Positions 54,023 to 64,000 of a stretch of DNA of 64,000 bases are shown piece after piece. The notes under the pieces are model-generated. The model was given only the letters and a program-made list of their open reading frames with translations, was not told the DNA's origin and searched no databases. The first letter of the stretch is position 1, and every line of letters starts with the position of its first letter. This DNA comes from Anomaloglossus baeobatrachus. Lineage: Eukaryota > Chordata > Amphibia > Anura > Aromobatidae. A program made the position numbers and the translations under genes. The stretch is taken from assembly GCF_048569485.1 (NCBI RefSeq), contig NW_027445261.1, positions 682,001 to 746,000 on the forward strand, in the 5' to 3' direction.

Positions 54023-54396
54023 ATAGCTTCTCGGCCTTTTGGCTAAGATCAAGTGTAGTTTCGGAGGACGCTACCTTGGTCGGTACTGGAAGGTGCCTGG
54101 GATTGCACGTCTGCCGGCCTTGAGGAAGTGTGTGCGCCTTCTGGTGACACATAGCCCTCTTGTGCCTGGACGGTTCCCAGGCAACGGGAGGCGATCACCT
54201 TTGTTATTTTGAAGTCCTACTGATAAACAGAAAAAAAAAAAAATTAAATCTGTTCTTATCAGTTTAATATCTGATACGTCCCCTCTCTGGGGACCATATA
54301 TTAAATGGATTTTTAGAACAAGGAGATGGAAAAAATCTTGCTCTGTCCACTGCACGCATTGACCTGGTATTGCAGTACCTCCAGGACCGGTGCACC
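54023..54396 (+). pseudogene. Split U2 snRNA gene copy, right arm
   Basis: U2 nt 1-37 at 54023-54059, insert 54060-54247, the rest of U2 from 54248. A few substitutions distinguish it from the left-arm copy (for example in the ccactgcacgc segment). The identical insertion shows it predates the palindrome. Confidence 0.9.
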
Positions 54397-54409
54397 CCTT
54401 CTTAACCCA

Positions 54410-54424
54410 GTTTCCAAAAGCAGA
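54410..54424 (+). promoter_or_regulatory. snRNA 3' box, right arm
   Basis: gtttccaaaagcaga, 13 bases after the U2 end. Matches the consensus as in the left arm. Confidence 0.75.
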
Positions 54425-54719
54425 ACTCAATTCACCTGATTCAAATGAGCCCCATTAGTTAATTGAAAGAAAGCAAAAACTTTATATGCACCTCAATTTG
54501 GCCAATTCACTTTTCACACTTTCACCCTTTTTTTTATCTTTCACACCTTTTACTTGCTTTATTGATGCAAAAAGCTGTGCCAAATAGCAAACTCATCTCC
54601 ACTCAACTTGACCAACTCTGCTATGTCCCGTGCAGTATCTTATTCTCAGTCTTATCTAGATCATTTGCAATTGAATAGAATAGATCCCTTTTGGCTGCTT
54701 ATGACTGTGTAAAATATGT

Positions 54720-54838
54720 AGTTTTACTGGGCTGGGATGAGAGAATCCATTGAAGCATGGTGTAGGGATTGTGGTTCCTGTGTGCTAAGAAGAGAGGCTG
54801 GCACCAGCCAGAAAGCCCCATTGCAGCCAATAATCACT
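54720..54838 (+). mobile_element. Gypsy integrase finger scrap, right-arm copy
   Basis: Partner of 20442-20560. Confidence 0.75.
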
Positions 54839-55066
54839 TAATAACTTTTTCAACTTGTCATCATATGGGAGGCCTTCCATTCCTTGTAGTAGTCTAGTTG
54901 CCCACCTTTGAACTGACTCTAACTTCTGAATGTCCTTATTAAAATGTGGAGCCCAAAACTGGTTCCCATATTCCAGATGTAGCCTTACAAGTGATTTATA
55001 GAGGTGTAACAATACGTTGGGATCACGGGATCTAATCTCCCTTTTTATACACCCTAAAATCTTGTC
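54839..55066 (-). mobile_element. CR1 scrap, right-arm copy
   Basis: Partner of 20214-20441. Confidence 0.75.
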
Positions 55067-56124
55067 CCAAGCAGCATTCCATCAGCCTCTGGAAGGTTCC
55101 TGGCGCATTGCACAGCTCGAAGGGCATGCTTTTGAACTCGCAGAGACCCATAGGGGTGGCGAAGGCGGTCTTCTCCCGGTCTGCCTCAGCAACGGACACT
55201 TGCCAATAGTGACTAGTGAGATCAAGGGTAGAAAAATAATTTGCAGTTCTCAATGCAGCTAGCGATTCCTCAATACGGGGAGTGGTGCCGTCCTTCTTTT
55301 TTAACAGGATCAACAGAGCTGCCCAAAGGCTACAACTGTCACGGATAACCCCAGCCGCCTTCATGTTGCTCAACATGTACTTGGTACACTGGCAATGTGA
55401 AGGTGGTATTGGCTTATAGCTCTCTTTGATGGGTGGGTGTGCACCTGTGGGGATGTGGTGTTGGACCCCTTTTATTCCCCCAAAATCTAGCGGGCTTCCC
55501 ACCGGTAACCCGCTCCCCAGCTTGGATGGATGCTGAGGGAGCCCCTTTTGCCCGCAGGCTCTGGCCCTGGGAACTGTAGCCTTGGCGGTGACTGTGCTTC
55601 CCTCTACGGTGTGAGCTGTTGCCTTCAATCGGGTCTTGACTGCTGGGAAACCCTGGAGGTTCCTGTCGCTAACGGATTTGACCGGTTTTACGGCGACTCC
55701 TAGCCTGGTCGGGGTCCGTAGGCCCTGCCGGATGGTGCTGGCTTCTCTTCACTCCCCGATCTGGTACCGGCGGGCCACCGCCCATCCCCGGTCCGTACGG
55801 TTCACTCCAATCAGCCTCTCCTGCAGAAGGTCACCACCGTCTGCCAACCTTGCTGAGTGCCCGGGCCACACACCCGGACACGGTCAGTCTCCTCTCCTCT
55901 TCACTTCTCTAACTCCAAAACTGATCTCTAATCTGACTCCTTTTCCCGCCTCCAGGACTGTGAACTCCTCGGTGGGTGGGATCAACCGCCTGGCCCACCC
56001 CCTGGTGTGGACATCAGCCCCTGGAGGAAGGCAACTAGGATTTGTGTTTAGCTTCGGTGTGCCTAGCCGGAGTGTAGAGTGTGTTGGTGTAGTACCTGTG
56101 ACGACCTGGCTTGTCCAGGGCGCC
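55067..56124 (-). mobile_element. LTR-like segment and Gypsy pol scrap, right-arm copy
   Basis: Partner of 19156-20213. The LTR lacks its first three bases because the 11.7-kb deletion ends here. A few differences from the left copy within about 600 bp of pol. Broken fossil. Confidence 0.7.
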
Positions 56125-57301
56125 CATGTGGGGTGTTGGCAGTGTATTTGCGCCTGCGTTCAAAGGTTTGCTGAATGGATAACTGAACGCTGCGCTGGGA
56201 CAAGGACGTGCTTGATGATGGTGTTATTTCTGAGTAGGCAACTGCAGGTGCAGGACCGGAGGAGGCTTGTTCGCAGGCAGCATGGACAGGGGATTGGCTC
56301 GCATGCACAACCAGCGAAGACGTAGCAGTGACATTAGCAAGCACTGCTCCTCGACTGTGTTGTACTTCCCACAAAGTCGGGTGCTTGGCTGACATGTGCC
56401 TGATCATGCTGGTGGTGGTCAGGCTGCTAGTTTTGGTACCCCTGCTGATGCTGGCACGGCAGGTGTTGCAAATGGCCTTTTTAGAATCATCTGGATCCAA
56501 CTTAAAAAACTGCCAGACTCGGGAAGACCTAACATTTGTACAGGCACCTTGTGTCGTGTTGTTGTTCCGGGGAACGGTTGCCTGACTTCTGCCTGGAGCC
56601 ACCACCCTGCTTCTTACTGCCTGTTGGGATGCTACGCCTCCCTCCCCCTGTGCACTGCTGTCCTCGCTCTGCATATCCTCCTGCCAGGTTGGGTCAGTTA
56701 CTGGATCATCCACCACGTCGTCTTCCTCTTCCGCACCCTGCTCCTCCTCCTGACTTCCTGACAATTGTGTCTCATCATCGTCCACCCCTTGTTGAGACAC
56801 GTTGCCAACTTCGTGAGAACGTGGCTGCTCAAATATTTGGCCATCTGTACATACGATCTCCTCATGACCCACTTCAACATGAGCTGGCGAGAGGCCAGAA
56901 TGTGCGAATGGAAATGTGAACAGCTCTTCCGAGTGTCCAAGTGTGGGATCATTAATGTCCGAGGACGTGTACTCAGCCTTGTGGTAGGAAGGAGGATCAG
57001 GTTCTGAAATGTGCGGTGCAGTATCACGGCTACTGACACTTGACCGTGTGGAAGACAGAGTGTTTGTGGTGGTGCCAATCTGACTGGAAGCATTATCCGC
57101 TATCCAACTAACAACCTGTTGACACTGGTCTTGGTTCAAGAGCGGTGTACTGCTGCGGTCCCCAAGAATTTGGGACAGGACGTGCGAGCGACTAGATGTG
57201 GCCCTTTGTTGTGGCAAAATTAGAGCTTGCCCACGACCTCGGCCTCTGCCTGCACCACCATCACGTCCACTTCCTTGTTCCTTGCCAACGCCCTTGCGCA
57301 T
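56125..57301 (-). pseudogene. hAT transposase N-terminal part, right-arm copy
   Basis: Start ATG at 57301, BED finger present. Cut at the deletion junction before the catalytic core (after AANTPH). Differences from the left copy include Asp-Leu to Asp-Pro (NDPTLGH) and Gln to His (VQHSRG). Downstream the frame only runs into LTR sequence. Confidence 0.85.
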
Positions 57302-57364
57302 TTTGCAATGCTGTGCTGACGTGTATTTACTAGACTTGGGCGTTATATCAAAGTTTGTGCAAAT

Positions 57365-58240
57365 TGTGCACCTGTACGCTGCCACCGACAGGCACACACG
57401 TGCGGTTTTTAAATGCAAGCACGGACGCACTAAGAACCTAACAGGTTTTAGGAGCAAAAATTAATGACGAGAACTCTGACACTATCAGCCACTGCTGACT
57501 GACGTGTATTATACACTACACTTGTGCGTTATATAATAGTTTGGTAAAAACGCACACAAGTGCACCTGTACGCTGCCACCGACAGGCACACACGTGCGGT
57601 TTTTAAATGCAAGCACGGACGCACTAAGAACCTAACACAGGTTTTAGGAGCAAAAATTAATGACGAGAACTCTGACACTATCAGCCACTGCTGACTGACG
57701 TGTATTATACACTACACTTGTGCGTTATATAATAGTTTGGTAAAAACGCACACAAGTGCACCTGTACGCTGCCACCGACAGGCACACACGTGCGGTTTTT
57801 AAATGCAAGCACGGACGCACTAAGAACCTAACACAGGTTTTAGGAGCAAAAATTAATGACGAGAACTCTGACACTATCAGCCACTGCTGACTGACGTGTA
57901 TTATACACTACACTTGTGCGTTATATAATAGTTTGGTAAAAACGCACACAAGTGCACCTGTACGCTGCCACCGACAGGCACACACGTGCGGTTTTTAAAT
58001 GCAAGCACGGACGCACTAAGAACCTAACACAGGTTTTAGGAGCAAAAATTAATGACGAGAACTCTGACACTATCAGCCACTGCTGACTGACGTGTATTAT
58101 ACACTACACTTGTGCGTTATATAATAGTTTGGTAAAAACGCACACAAGTGCACCTGTACGCTGCCACCGACAGGCACACACGTGCGGTTTTTAAATGCAA
58201 GCACGGACGCACTAAGAACCTAACAGGTTTTAGGAGCGAC
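57365..58240 (-). repeat. 196-bp array, right arm (5 units)
   Basis: Five anchors (cggacgcactaagaa) against six in the left arm. One unit was gained or lost after the palindrome formed. Confidence 0.93.
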
Positions 58241-58638
58241 AATTGCTGAGAAGTCTGACACTATCAGGACTGTTTTAGACTGTGTACACCAGCCCCAGAT
58301 ATGATGAAGGCTGGTATACGGTCACCACTAGGAATGGCTATATACCCTGCCTGCCTGCCTGCCTGCCTGTATACTGCTACAATAGTCCTGACAAGGACTC
58401 TTTTGGTCACTAGCCTGTATTCCAACCTGGCTATACCCTGCCTGTATACAGCAACAATAGTCCTGAGAAGGACTCTGCTACTGTACTCCGACCTGGCTAT
58501 ACCCTGCCTGCCTGTATACAACTAGAATAGTCCTGAGAAGGACTTTTGGTCACACTGTTTGCAGCCCTGCTACGGAAATAGCTATAAAGGGCCGCAAACC
58601 TTTCCCTGAAGCAGCGACCCTCTCCCTGCACTGACTGT

Positions 58639-58771
58639 CTGGATAGCTGTGAGCAGAGCACAGCGCGCCCGCCGGTATAAAGGCTCGGTCACGCTGTGCA
58701 GGCCGGCCAATCACTGCAATTCCACAACTAACAGGGCTGTGGCATTGCAGTGGTCTGCCAGCCAATCCCTG
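58639..58771 (-). promoter_or_regulatory. Putative hAT-A promoter, right arm
   Basis: Partner of 4568-4700 with the same CCAAT and TATA motifs. Confidence 0.45.
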
Positions 58772-58936
58772 CATGAGGGCTGGCTCTCAAAAGAGCGCCA
58801 ACATGCAGGGATGAAGACCACGAGTACAGCACGAGTATCGCGAGATTACTCGGTCCCCGTCGAGTAGACCGAGTACAGTGATACTCGTGCGAGTACCGAG
58901 TAGTAACAAGCATGCTCGCTCATCACTATTTATTAG

Positions 58937-59900
58937 TAAAATGGCTTACACTCCCCTTTTTTCCACTTTTTTCTTCACTACTTTTATAAAGAAATTTTTC
59001 CTTTCTTTATTCTTAATGCAATTTTATATAGCAACACCACCATTTTTTGCCACGAACATAATTTTTCTTGTCCGTCATCCCGTTCACCCTTACAGGGTTG
59101 TGGACAGATGCACTTGTCACTACACTTCTAAGACTCAATACAGGGTCTGGAGCTCAATGCTCCCTTTTTGTTTTTTTTTTCTTCTTTTTTTTCTTTTTTT
59201 CATTTTGTCCTTCTTCTTCTTCTTTTTCTGATTTTTGTCTCAAAAAGCTGATGAAATTTGAAACACTATACCCCAGTGATTTTATAAATGTTTCTCAATA
59301 TATCACTTGAGAACTTTTATGGCCGGTATTGTAACAGTTGACCATCCCGGCAGTATTTGAAATACAGCAGTCAGTCCTCTGACGTAGCTCCATATGTGTA
59401 TATATAGAGGTTCTTCCTCCTTTGATTGCATACTGTTCTTTTTTTGCCCTGATGAAGGAGACAGTGATCTCTGAAACACATTGACCGGAAAAAAGAATAA
59501 AGAGATGAAATAATTAACATCAGTTTCCTTTGGTGACAGCGCGGCACGCACCCGATTTTCCTCCTATACGTTATTGCTCTTCTACTAGGGGCTGCGGCTG
59601 TCGCCATTTGTAACGTGCATTTAGGGGTTGTGACTGGCACAACCTTAATAGGTGAGTGCAACTACTATTAATTATTTGTTACCTTACCAGGTAAGACCCT
59701 AATTTGTGCGTCTGCTCCAGAGTTATTTCCCTGATTATTAATATCTGACAGGCAGTGATTGATCCTGCATTCTCACCTTCCTCTCTGTTGCACATTCTTA
59801 TTGTTCCTATATGCTCTCTATTTCCATCAGACTTTTTTTGTCCTTCGGTGGGGCTCTAACATATGTGCACCATTTATTATTTATTTTTATGGATTCCTTT
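58937..59900 (+). mobile_element. PLE-like terminal region, right-arm copy
   Basis: Partner of 3440-4402, with the hammerhead-like core CTGATGA at 59449-59455 and GAAAC at 59473-59477. Confidence 0.5.
59444..59484 (+). ncRNA. Hammerhead-like motif, right-arm copy
   Basis: See the left-arm entry at 3855-3895. Core and helix II are identical. Confidence 0.5.
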
Positions 59901-60038
59901 CTTTTTTCATGCTAGCGTTCATTATGCAGTAGTCATTCATGATATATCTTATATTTGTGAATCCATTAGGGCTCTATATGTCTGGTGCATCACATTGGGT
60001 CTTTTCAGTGCACAATAGGCACCTTTTTCTGTTATGCT

Positions 60039-60269
60039 CTGCTGCCACCTTATGGACATCCTATCAGTGATGCCAGAAAAAAATGGACATGTCTCCGTGC
60101 AGCAATCACGGACACGCGGGTACGCCGCACGGAGACACGTGCAGTGAAAAATCACTGATGTGTGAGCAGACCCATTCATTATAATGGATCTGCGTATCTC
60201 AGTGATTCTGTTATGTTTAAAAAAAAGCACAAACGTACCAGAATCACTGACGTGTGAAACAGGCCTTAT
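60039..60269. mobile_element. MITE-like fragment, right-arm copy
   Basis: Partner of 3070-3300. Confidence 0.4.
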
Positions 60270-60393
60270 AGTGTTTTGATTTATGTATGTATTATACAAC
60301 TTCTGTGGATCTTGTATGAGTGACTTTTCTTCATTTTATTGGATTGTTTTAAAATATTGAAATAAAGTCACGCTTCCTATGCATCCTTTTGTA

Positions 60394-60645
60394 TTCTGAT
60401 TGGCTACTATAATACAGTTTTTAGGCACTGAGATCGATACCAGAGGCATGGTCTTCCGCTTACCAGAGGATAAGCTCAAAAGGCTAAGGGACATAATAGA
60501 ATGGTTTAGTGCTGTTAAGAAGGTGGCATTAAGATAAATGAAATATATCTTCTCGGTCTTCTCGTTTTCTTGCTGAGTTGTGCCAATGGACAGAGTTTTT
60601 TCTAGACATTTGCTATTGGAAACTCAGGGAACCAAAGCTCCTGGA
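60394..60645 (+). mobile_element. DIRS reverse transcriptase scrap, right-arm copy
   Basis: Partner of 2694-2945. Broken fossil. The last eight bases, ctcctgga, are the hAT-B target duplication. Confidence 0.7.
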
Positions 60646-61444
60646 TAGAGTTGAGCGCGGTTCGTGGTTCGTGGTTCTCCAGTTCTAGGCTCGAGTGATT
60701 TTGGGGCATGTTCTAGATCGAACTAGAACTCGAGCTTTTTGCAAAAGCTCGATAGTTCTAGAAACGTTCGAGAACGGTTCTAGCAGCCAAAAAACAGCTA
60801 AATCATAGCTTGGTTTCTGCTGTAATAGTGTAAGTCACTCTGTGAATCAAACTATTATCACATTTCAGTGTATAGTGTGCGTGAACAGCGCCTTCAGATC
60901 ACTGCTGTTTCTATAATGGCGATCGCCATTTTTTTTTTTTTTTTCTTGTCTTCCTTCCCTAAGTGCGCGCGTCTTGTGGGGCGGGCCAGCATGTCAGCCA
61001 ATCACAGACACACACACAGCTAAGTTGACTTTGAGCCAGAGAAGCAACGGCATGTGTGATAGGATCTGCATGTCACATGTCCCTGCATTATAAAACCGGA
61101 CATTTTCTTCACGGACGCCATTATCTGCCTTCTGCGTCTTTGGTGTCAGACATCACTGTCGCAGCTCCGTCCTCCTGAGTCCTATAGCCGATACAGCTGT
61201 ATGCGCTGCATACACAGCGTTAGACAGCATAGGGAGAGCACTTTATAGCAGTCCTTTTAAGGACTCAAACCGGCAGGGTCAGAGAGCCATACGTGACAGG
61301 TCCTGCAAACAGCAACAGCATCTGTGTAGCCAAGGTCAGGGATTTCCTCCCTGCATGTCACCATTAGGAGGGAATAGAAAGGCAGGCTTCCATTCCTCTA
61401 CCCAGAGCACCACAATCCTGCCACTGTACCCTCCTGTCCTCTGC

Positions 61445-62578
61445 ACACTCCAACTCATTATAACTAAGCCATTATACTAGCAAACACTCAGTGTACCTAG
61501 TGGCATCCTATCTGTGGCTATTGGACTTTGCTATAGTCCCACTAGTGCAAAGACATTTGCAGAGCACGTCTGCCTGCATTGCACACTCCAACTTTTTTAA
61601 ACTAAGCAATTTTACTAGCAAACACTCAGTGTACCTAGTGGCATCCTATACGTGGCTATTGGACTTTGCTATAGTCCCACTAGTGCCAAGACATTTGCAG
61701 AGCGCATCTGCCTGCGTTGCACACTCCAACTAATTTTAACTTAGCCATTATACTAGCAAACACTCAGTGTACCTAGTGGCATCCTATACGTGGCTATTGG
61801 ACTTTGCTATAGTCCCACTAGTGCCAAGACATTTGCAGAGCGCATCTGCCTGCGTTGCACACTCCAACTAATTATAAGTAAGCCATTATACTAGCAAACA
61901 CTCAGTGTACCTAGTGGCATCCTATCTGTGGCTATTGGACTTTGCTATAGTCCCACTAGTGCAAAGACATTTGCAGAGCACGTCTGCCTGCATTGCACAC
62001 TCCAACTTTTTTAAACTAAGCAATTTTACTAGCAAACACTCAGTGTACCTAGTGGCATCCTATACGTGGCTATTGGACTTTGCTATAGTCCCACTAGTGC
62101 CAAGACATTTGCAGAGCGCATCTGCCTGCGTTGCACACTCCAACTAATTATAAGTAAGCCATTATACTAGCAAACACTCAGTGTACCTAGTGGCATCCTA
62201 TCTGTGGCTATTGGACTTTGCTATAGTCCCACTAGTGCCAAGACATTTGCAGAGCGCATCTGCCTGCGTTGCACACTCCAACTAATTATAAGTAAGCCAT
62301 TATACTAGCAAACACTCAGTGTACCTAGTGGCATCCTATACGTGGCTATTGGACCTTGCTATAGTCCCACTAGTGCCAAGACATTTGCAGAGCGCATCTG
62401 CCTGCGTTGCACACTCCAACTAATTATAAGTAAGCCATTATACTAGCAAACACTCAGTGTACCTAGTGGCATCCTATACGTGGCTATTGGACCTTGCTAT
62501 AGTCCCACTAGTGCCAAGACATTTGCAGAGCGCATCTGCCTGCGTTGCACACTCCAACTAATTATAAGTAAGCCATTA
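61445..62578. repeat. 138-bp array of hAT-B, right arm, part 1
   Basis: Same unit count and subtype order as 762-1880. Confidence 0.95.
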
Positions 62579-63606
62579 TTATAATTATTATTATTATTTA
62601 TTATTATAGCGCCATTTATTCCATGGCGCTTTACAAGTGAAAGGGTATACGTACAACAATCATTAACAGTACATAACAGACTGGTACAGGAGGAGAGAGG
62701 ACCCTGCCCGCGAGGGCTTACAGTCTACAGGTAATGGGTGATGGTACAATAGGTGAGGACAGAGCTGGTTGCGCAGTGGTCTACTGGACTGAGGGCTGTT
62801 GTAGGTTATAGGCTTGTTGGAAGAGGTGGGTCTTGAGGTTCCTCTTGAAGCTTTCCACGGTAGGGGAGAGTCTGATGTGCTGAGGTAGAGCATTCCAAAG
62901 TATGGGGGATGCACGGGAGAAATCTTGTACGCGATTGTGGGAAGAGAAGATAAGGGAGGAGCAGAGAAGGAGATCTTGTGAGGATCTGAGGTTGCGTGCA
63001 GGTAGGTACCGGGAGACTAGGTCACAGATGTAGGGAGGAGACAGGTTGTGCATGGCTTTGTATGTCATGGTTAGTGTTTTGAACTGGAGTCGTTGGGTGA
63101 TGGGAAGCCAGTGAAGGGATTGGCAGAGTGGCGAGGCTGGGGAGTAGCGAGGGGAGAGGTGGATTAAGCGGGCCGCAGAGTTTAGGATAGATTGAAGGGG
63201 TGCAAGAGTGTTGGAAGGGAGGCCAGAGAGCAGGAGGTTGCAGTAGTCGAGGCGGGAGATGATGAGGGCATGCACTAATGTTTTTGCTGATTCTTGGTTA
63301 AGGAAAGCACGGATCCGGGAGATGTTTTTGAGTTGTAATCGGCATGAGGTGAAGAGGGCTTGGATGTGTGGCTTGAAGGATAGAGCAGAGTCGAGGGTCA
63401 CTCCAAGGCAACGAGCTTGTGAGACTGGGGAGAGTAAGCAACCATCGAGTTTGATGGAAAGGCTTGTTGGAGGAGATGAGTGAGGAGGAGGAAAGACAAT
63501 GAATTCTGTTTTGTCCATGTTAAGTTTTAGGAATCGCACAGAGAAGAAGGATGAAATAGCAGACAGACATTGTGGGATTCTGGTTAGTAGAGAGGTAATG
63601 TCAGGT
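62579..63606 (-). mobile_element. 5'-truncated L2/CR1-type LINE
   Basis: 1,028 bp inserted in the array, with the word ccatta(t) on both sides (62573-62578 and 63607-63613) as target duplication. Minus-strand frame 63539-62781 (252 aa) starts MRFLKLNMDKTEFIVFPPP, runs through LGVTLDSALSFKPHI, SRLDYCN, LHWLP and TYKAMH, and ends FKRNLKTHLFQQA: the C-terminal third of a reverse transcriptase. The catalytic YxDD box and endonuclease are lost by 5' truncation. An ata-rich tail is at 62579-62607. Confidence 0.9.
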
Positions 63607-64000
63607 CCATTATACTAGCAAACACTCAGTGTACCTAGTGGCATCCTATCTGTGGCTATTGGACTTTGCTATAGTCCCACTAGTGCCAAGACATTTGCAG
63701 AGCGCATCTGCCTGCGTTGCACACTCCAACTAATTATAAGTAAGCCATTATACTAGCAAACACTCAGTGTACCTAGTGGCATCCTATACGTGGCTATTGG
63801 ACCTTGCTATAGTCCCACTAGTGCCAAGACATTTGCAGAGCGCATCTGCCTGCGTTGCACACTCCAACTAATTATAAGTAAGCCATTATACTAGCAAACA
63901 CTCAGTGTACCTAGTGGCATCCTATACGTGGCTATTGGACCTTGCTATAGTCCCACTAGTGCCAAGACATTTGCAGAGCGCATCTGCCTGCGTTGCACAC
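63607..64000. repeat. 138-bp array of hAT-B, right arm, part 2
   Basis: Nearly three further units after the LINE, running off the window. They show the array continues past the left window edge too. Confidence 0.95.

Larger units (their letters stand above)
56125..58928 (-). mobile_element. hAT-A, right-arm copy, truncated by deletion
   Basis: Partner of 4411-7412. The 5' terminus ends at 58928, followed by the target duplication tttattag (58929-58936). The 3' part, second terminus and second target duplication were lost with left-arm-equivalent 7413-19155. Confidence 0.93.
43050..63339. repeat. Right arm of the giant palindrome
   Basis: Inverted copy of 1-41337. It lacks the 14,956-bp hAT-C and keeps its empty site around 50740. 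It lacks left-arm bases 7413-19155, with a clean junction at 56124/56125. It carries the split-repeat element 44863-50721, absent from the left arm at 39523-39524. It has five instead of six units of the hAT-A 5' array. Bases 63340-64000 have no partner only because the window starts there. Confidence 0.95.
60646..64000. mobile_element. hAT-B, right-arm copy, running off the window
   Basis: Terminus tagagttgagcgcgg at 60646, noncoding terminal region to about 61444, then the 138-bp array, broken by a LINE at 62579-63606 and resuming to the window end. No transposase within view. Confidence 0.85.

Noticed and set aside
1-63339. Palindrome as a simple missed-adapter fold-back read
   Set aside because: Arms differ by an 11.7-kb deletion, two large insertions with clean empty sites, a tandem-copy change and scattered substitutions. 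A fold-back of one molecule would give matching arms. A join of two haplotypes is not excluded and is kept as a check.

Overview
The window looks like repeat-rich, non-genic DNA from a large-genome vertebrate, most likely a frog or toad. Reasons: the density and mix of hAT transposons with BED-finger transposases, Penelope-like elements (PLEs), DIRS/Ngaro-type retroelements, chromodomain Gypsy elements, L2/CR1 LINE tails and Harbinger-like MITEs, plus vertebrate-type U2 snRNA and SET-domain exons. The species call is inference. No complete host protein-coding gene was found.

The organising feature is one giant palindrome. Bases 1-41337 and 43050-63339 are inverted copies that differ, where I compared them by eye, at roughly 0.2-0.5% of sites. 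They meet around a 1.7-kb spacer (41338-43049) that holds a GIY-YIG-encoding PLE piece. The arms run past the left window edge. Four structural differences separate them: (1) a 14,956-bp hAT element (24541-39496, TSD atcatgac) only in the left arm, with the empty site kept in the right arm; (2) a 5.9-kb element with split direct repeats, Ngaro-like (44863-50721), only in the right arm, with the empty site kept in the left arm; (3) an 11.74-kb deletion in the right arm (left-arm 7413-19155 is missing); (4) one extra ~196-bp tandem unit in the left arm. Because each arm keeps the other's pre-insertion state, the duplication is older than these events and hard to explain as a simple fold-back read artefact.

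Left arm, in order: L2-type LINE tail (1-765) inside a 138-bp array of a hAT (hAT-B, ends 2693); DIRS reverse-transcriptase scrap; MITE end; PLE remnant with a hammerhead-like motif, split by a complete-ended hAT (hAT-A, 4411-9060, TSD ctaataaa); a whole-looking chromodomain Gypsy (9584-15310, TSD atgtg); a broken Gypsy pol (15316-19152); a mosaic of LTR, Gypsy pol and CR1 scraps (19153-20560); a U2 snRNA gene copy split by a 188-bp poly(A)-tailed insert (20884-21257); a promoter-like segment (21640-21870); a second Gypsy/CR1 mosaic; two SET-domain exons whose frame runs into a Gypsy integrase scrap (23018-23540); and another PLE remnant with a hammerhead-like motif. Then come the 15-kb hAT-C and the inner arm with a Harbinger-like MITE. 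The right arm repeats all this in reverse, minus the deletion.

Almost every unit is a transposon, a fossil, or a captured scrap (U2, SET). Interactions are those of nested mobile elements rather than an operon or pathway. The order of events can be read from target duplications, empty sites and shared junctions.
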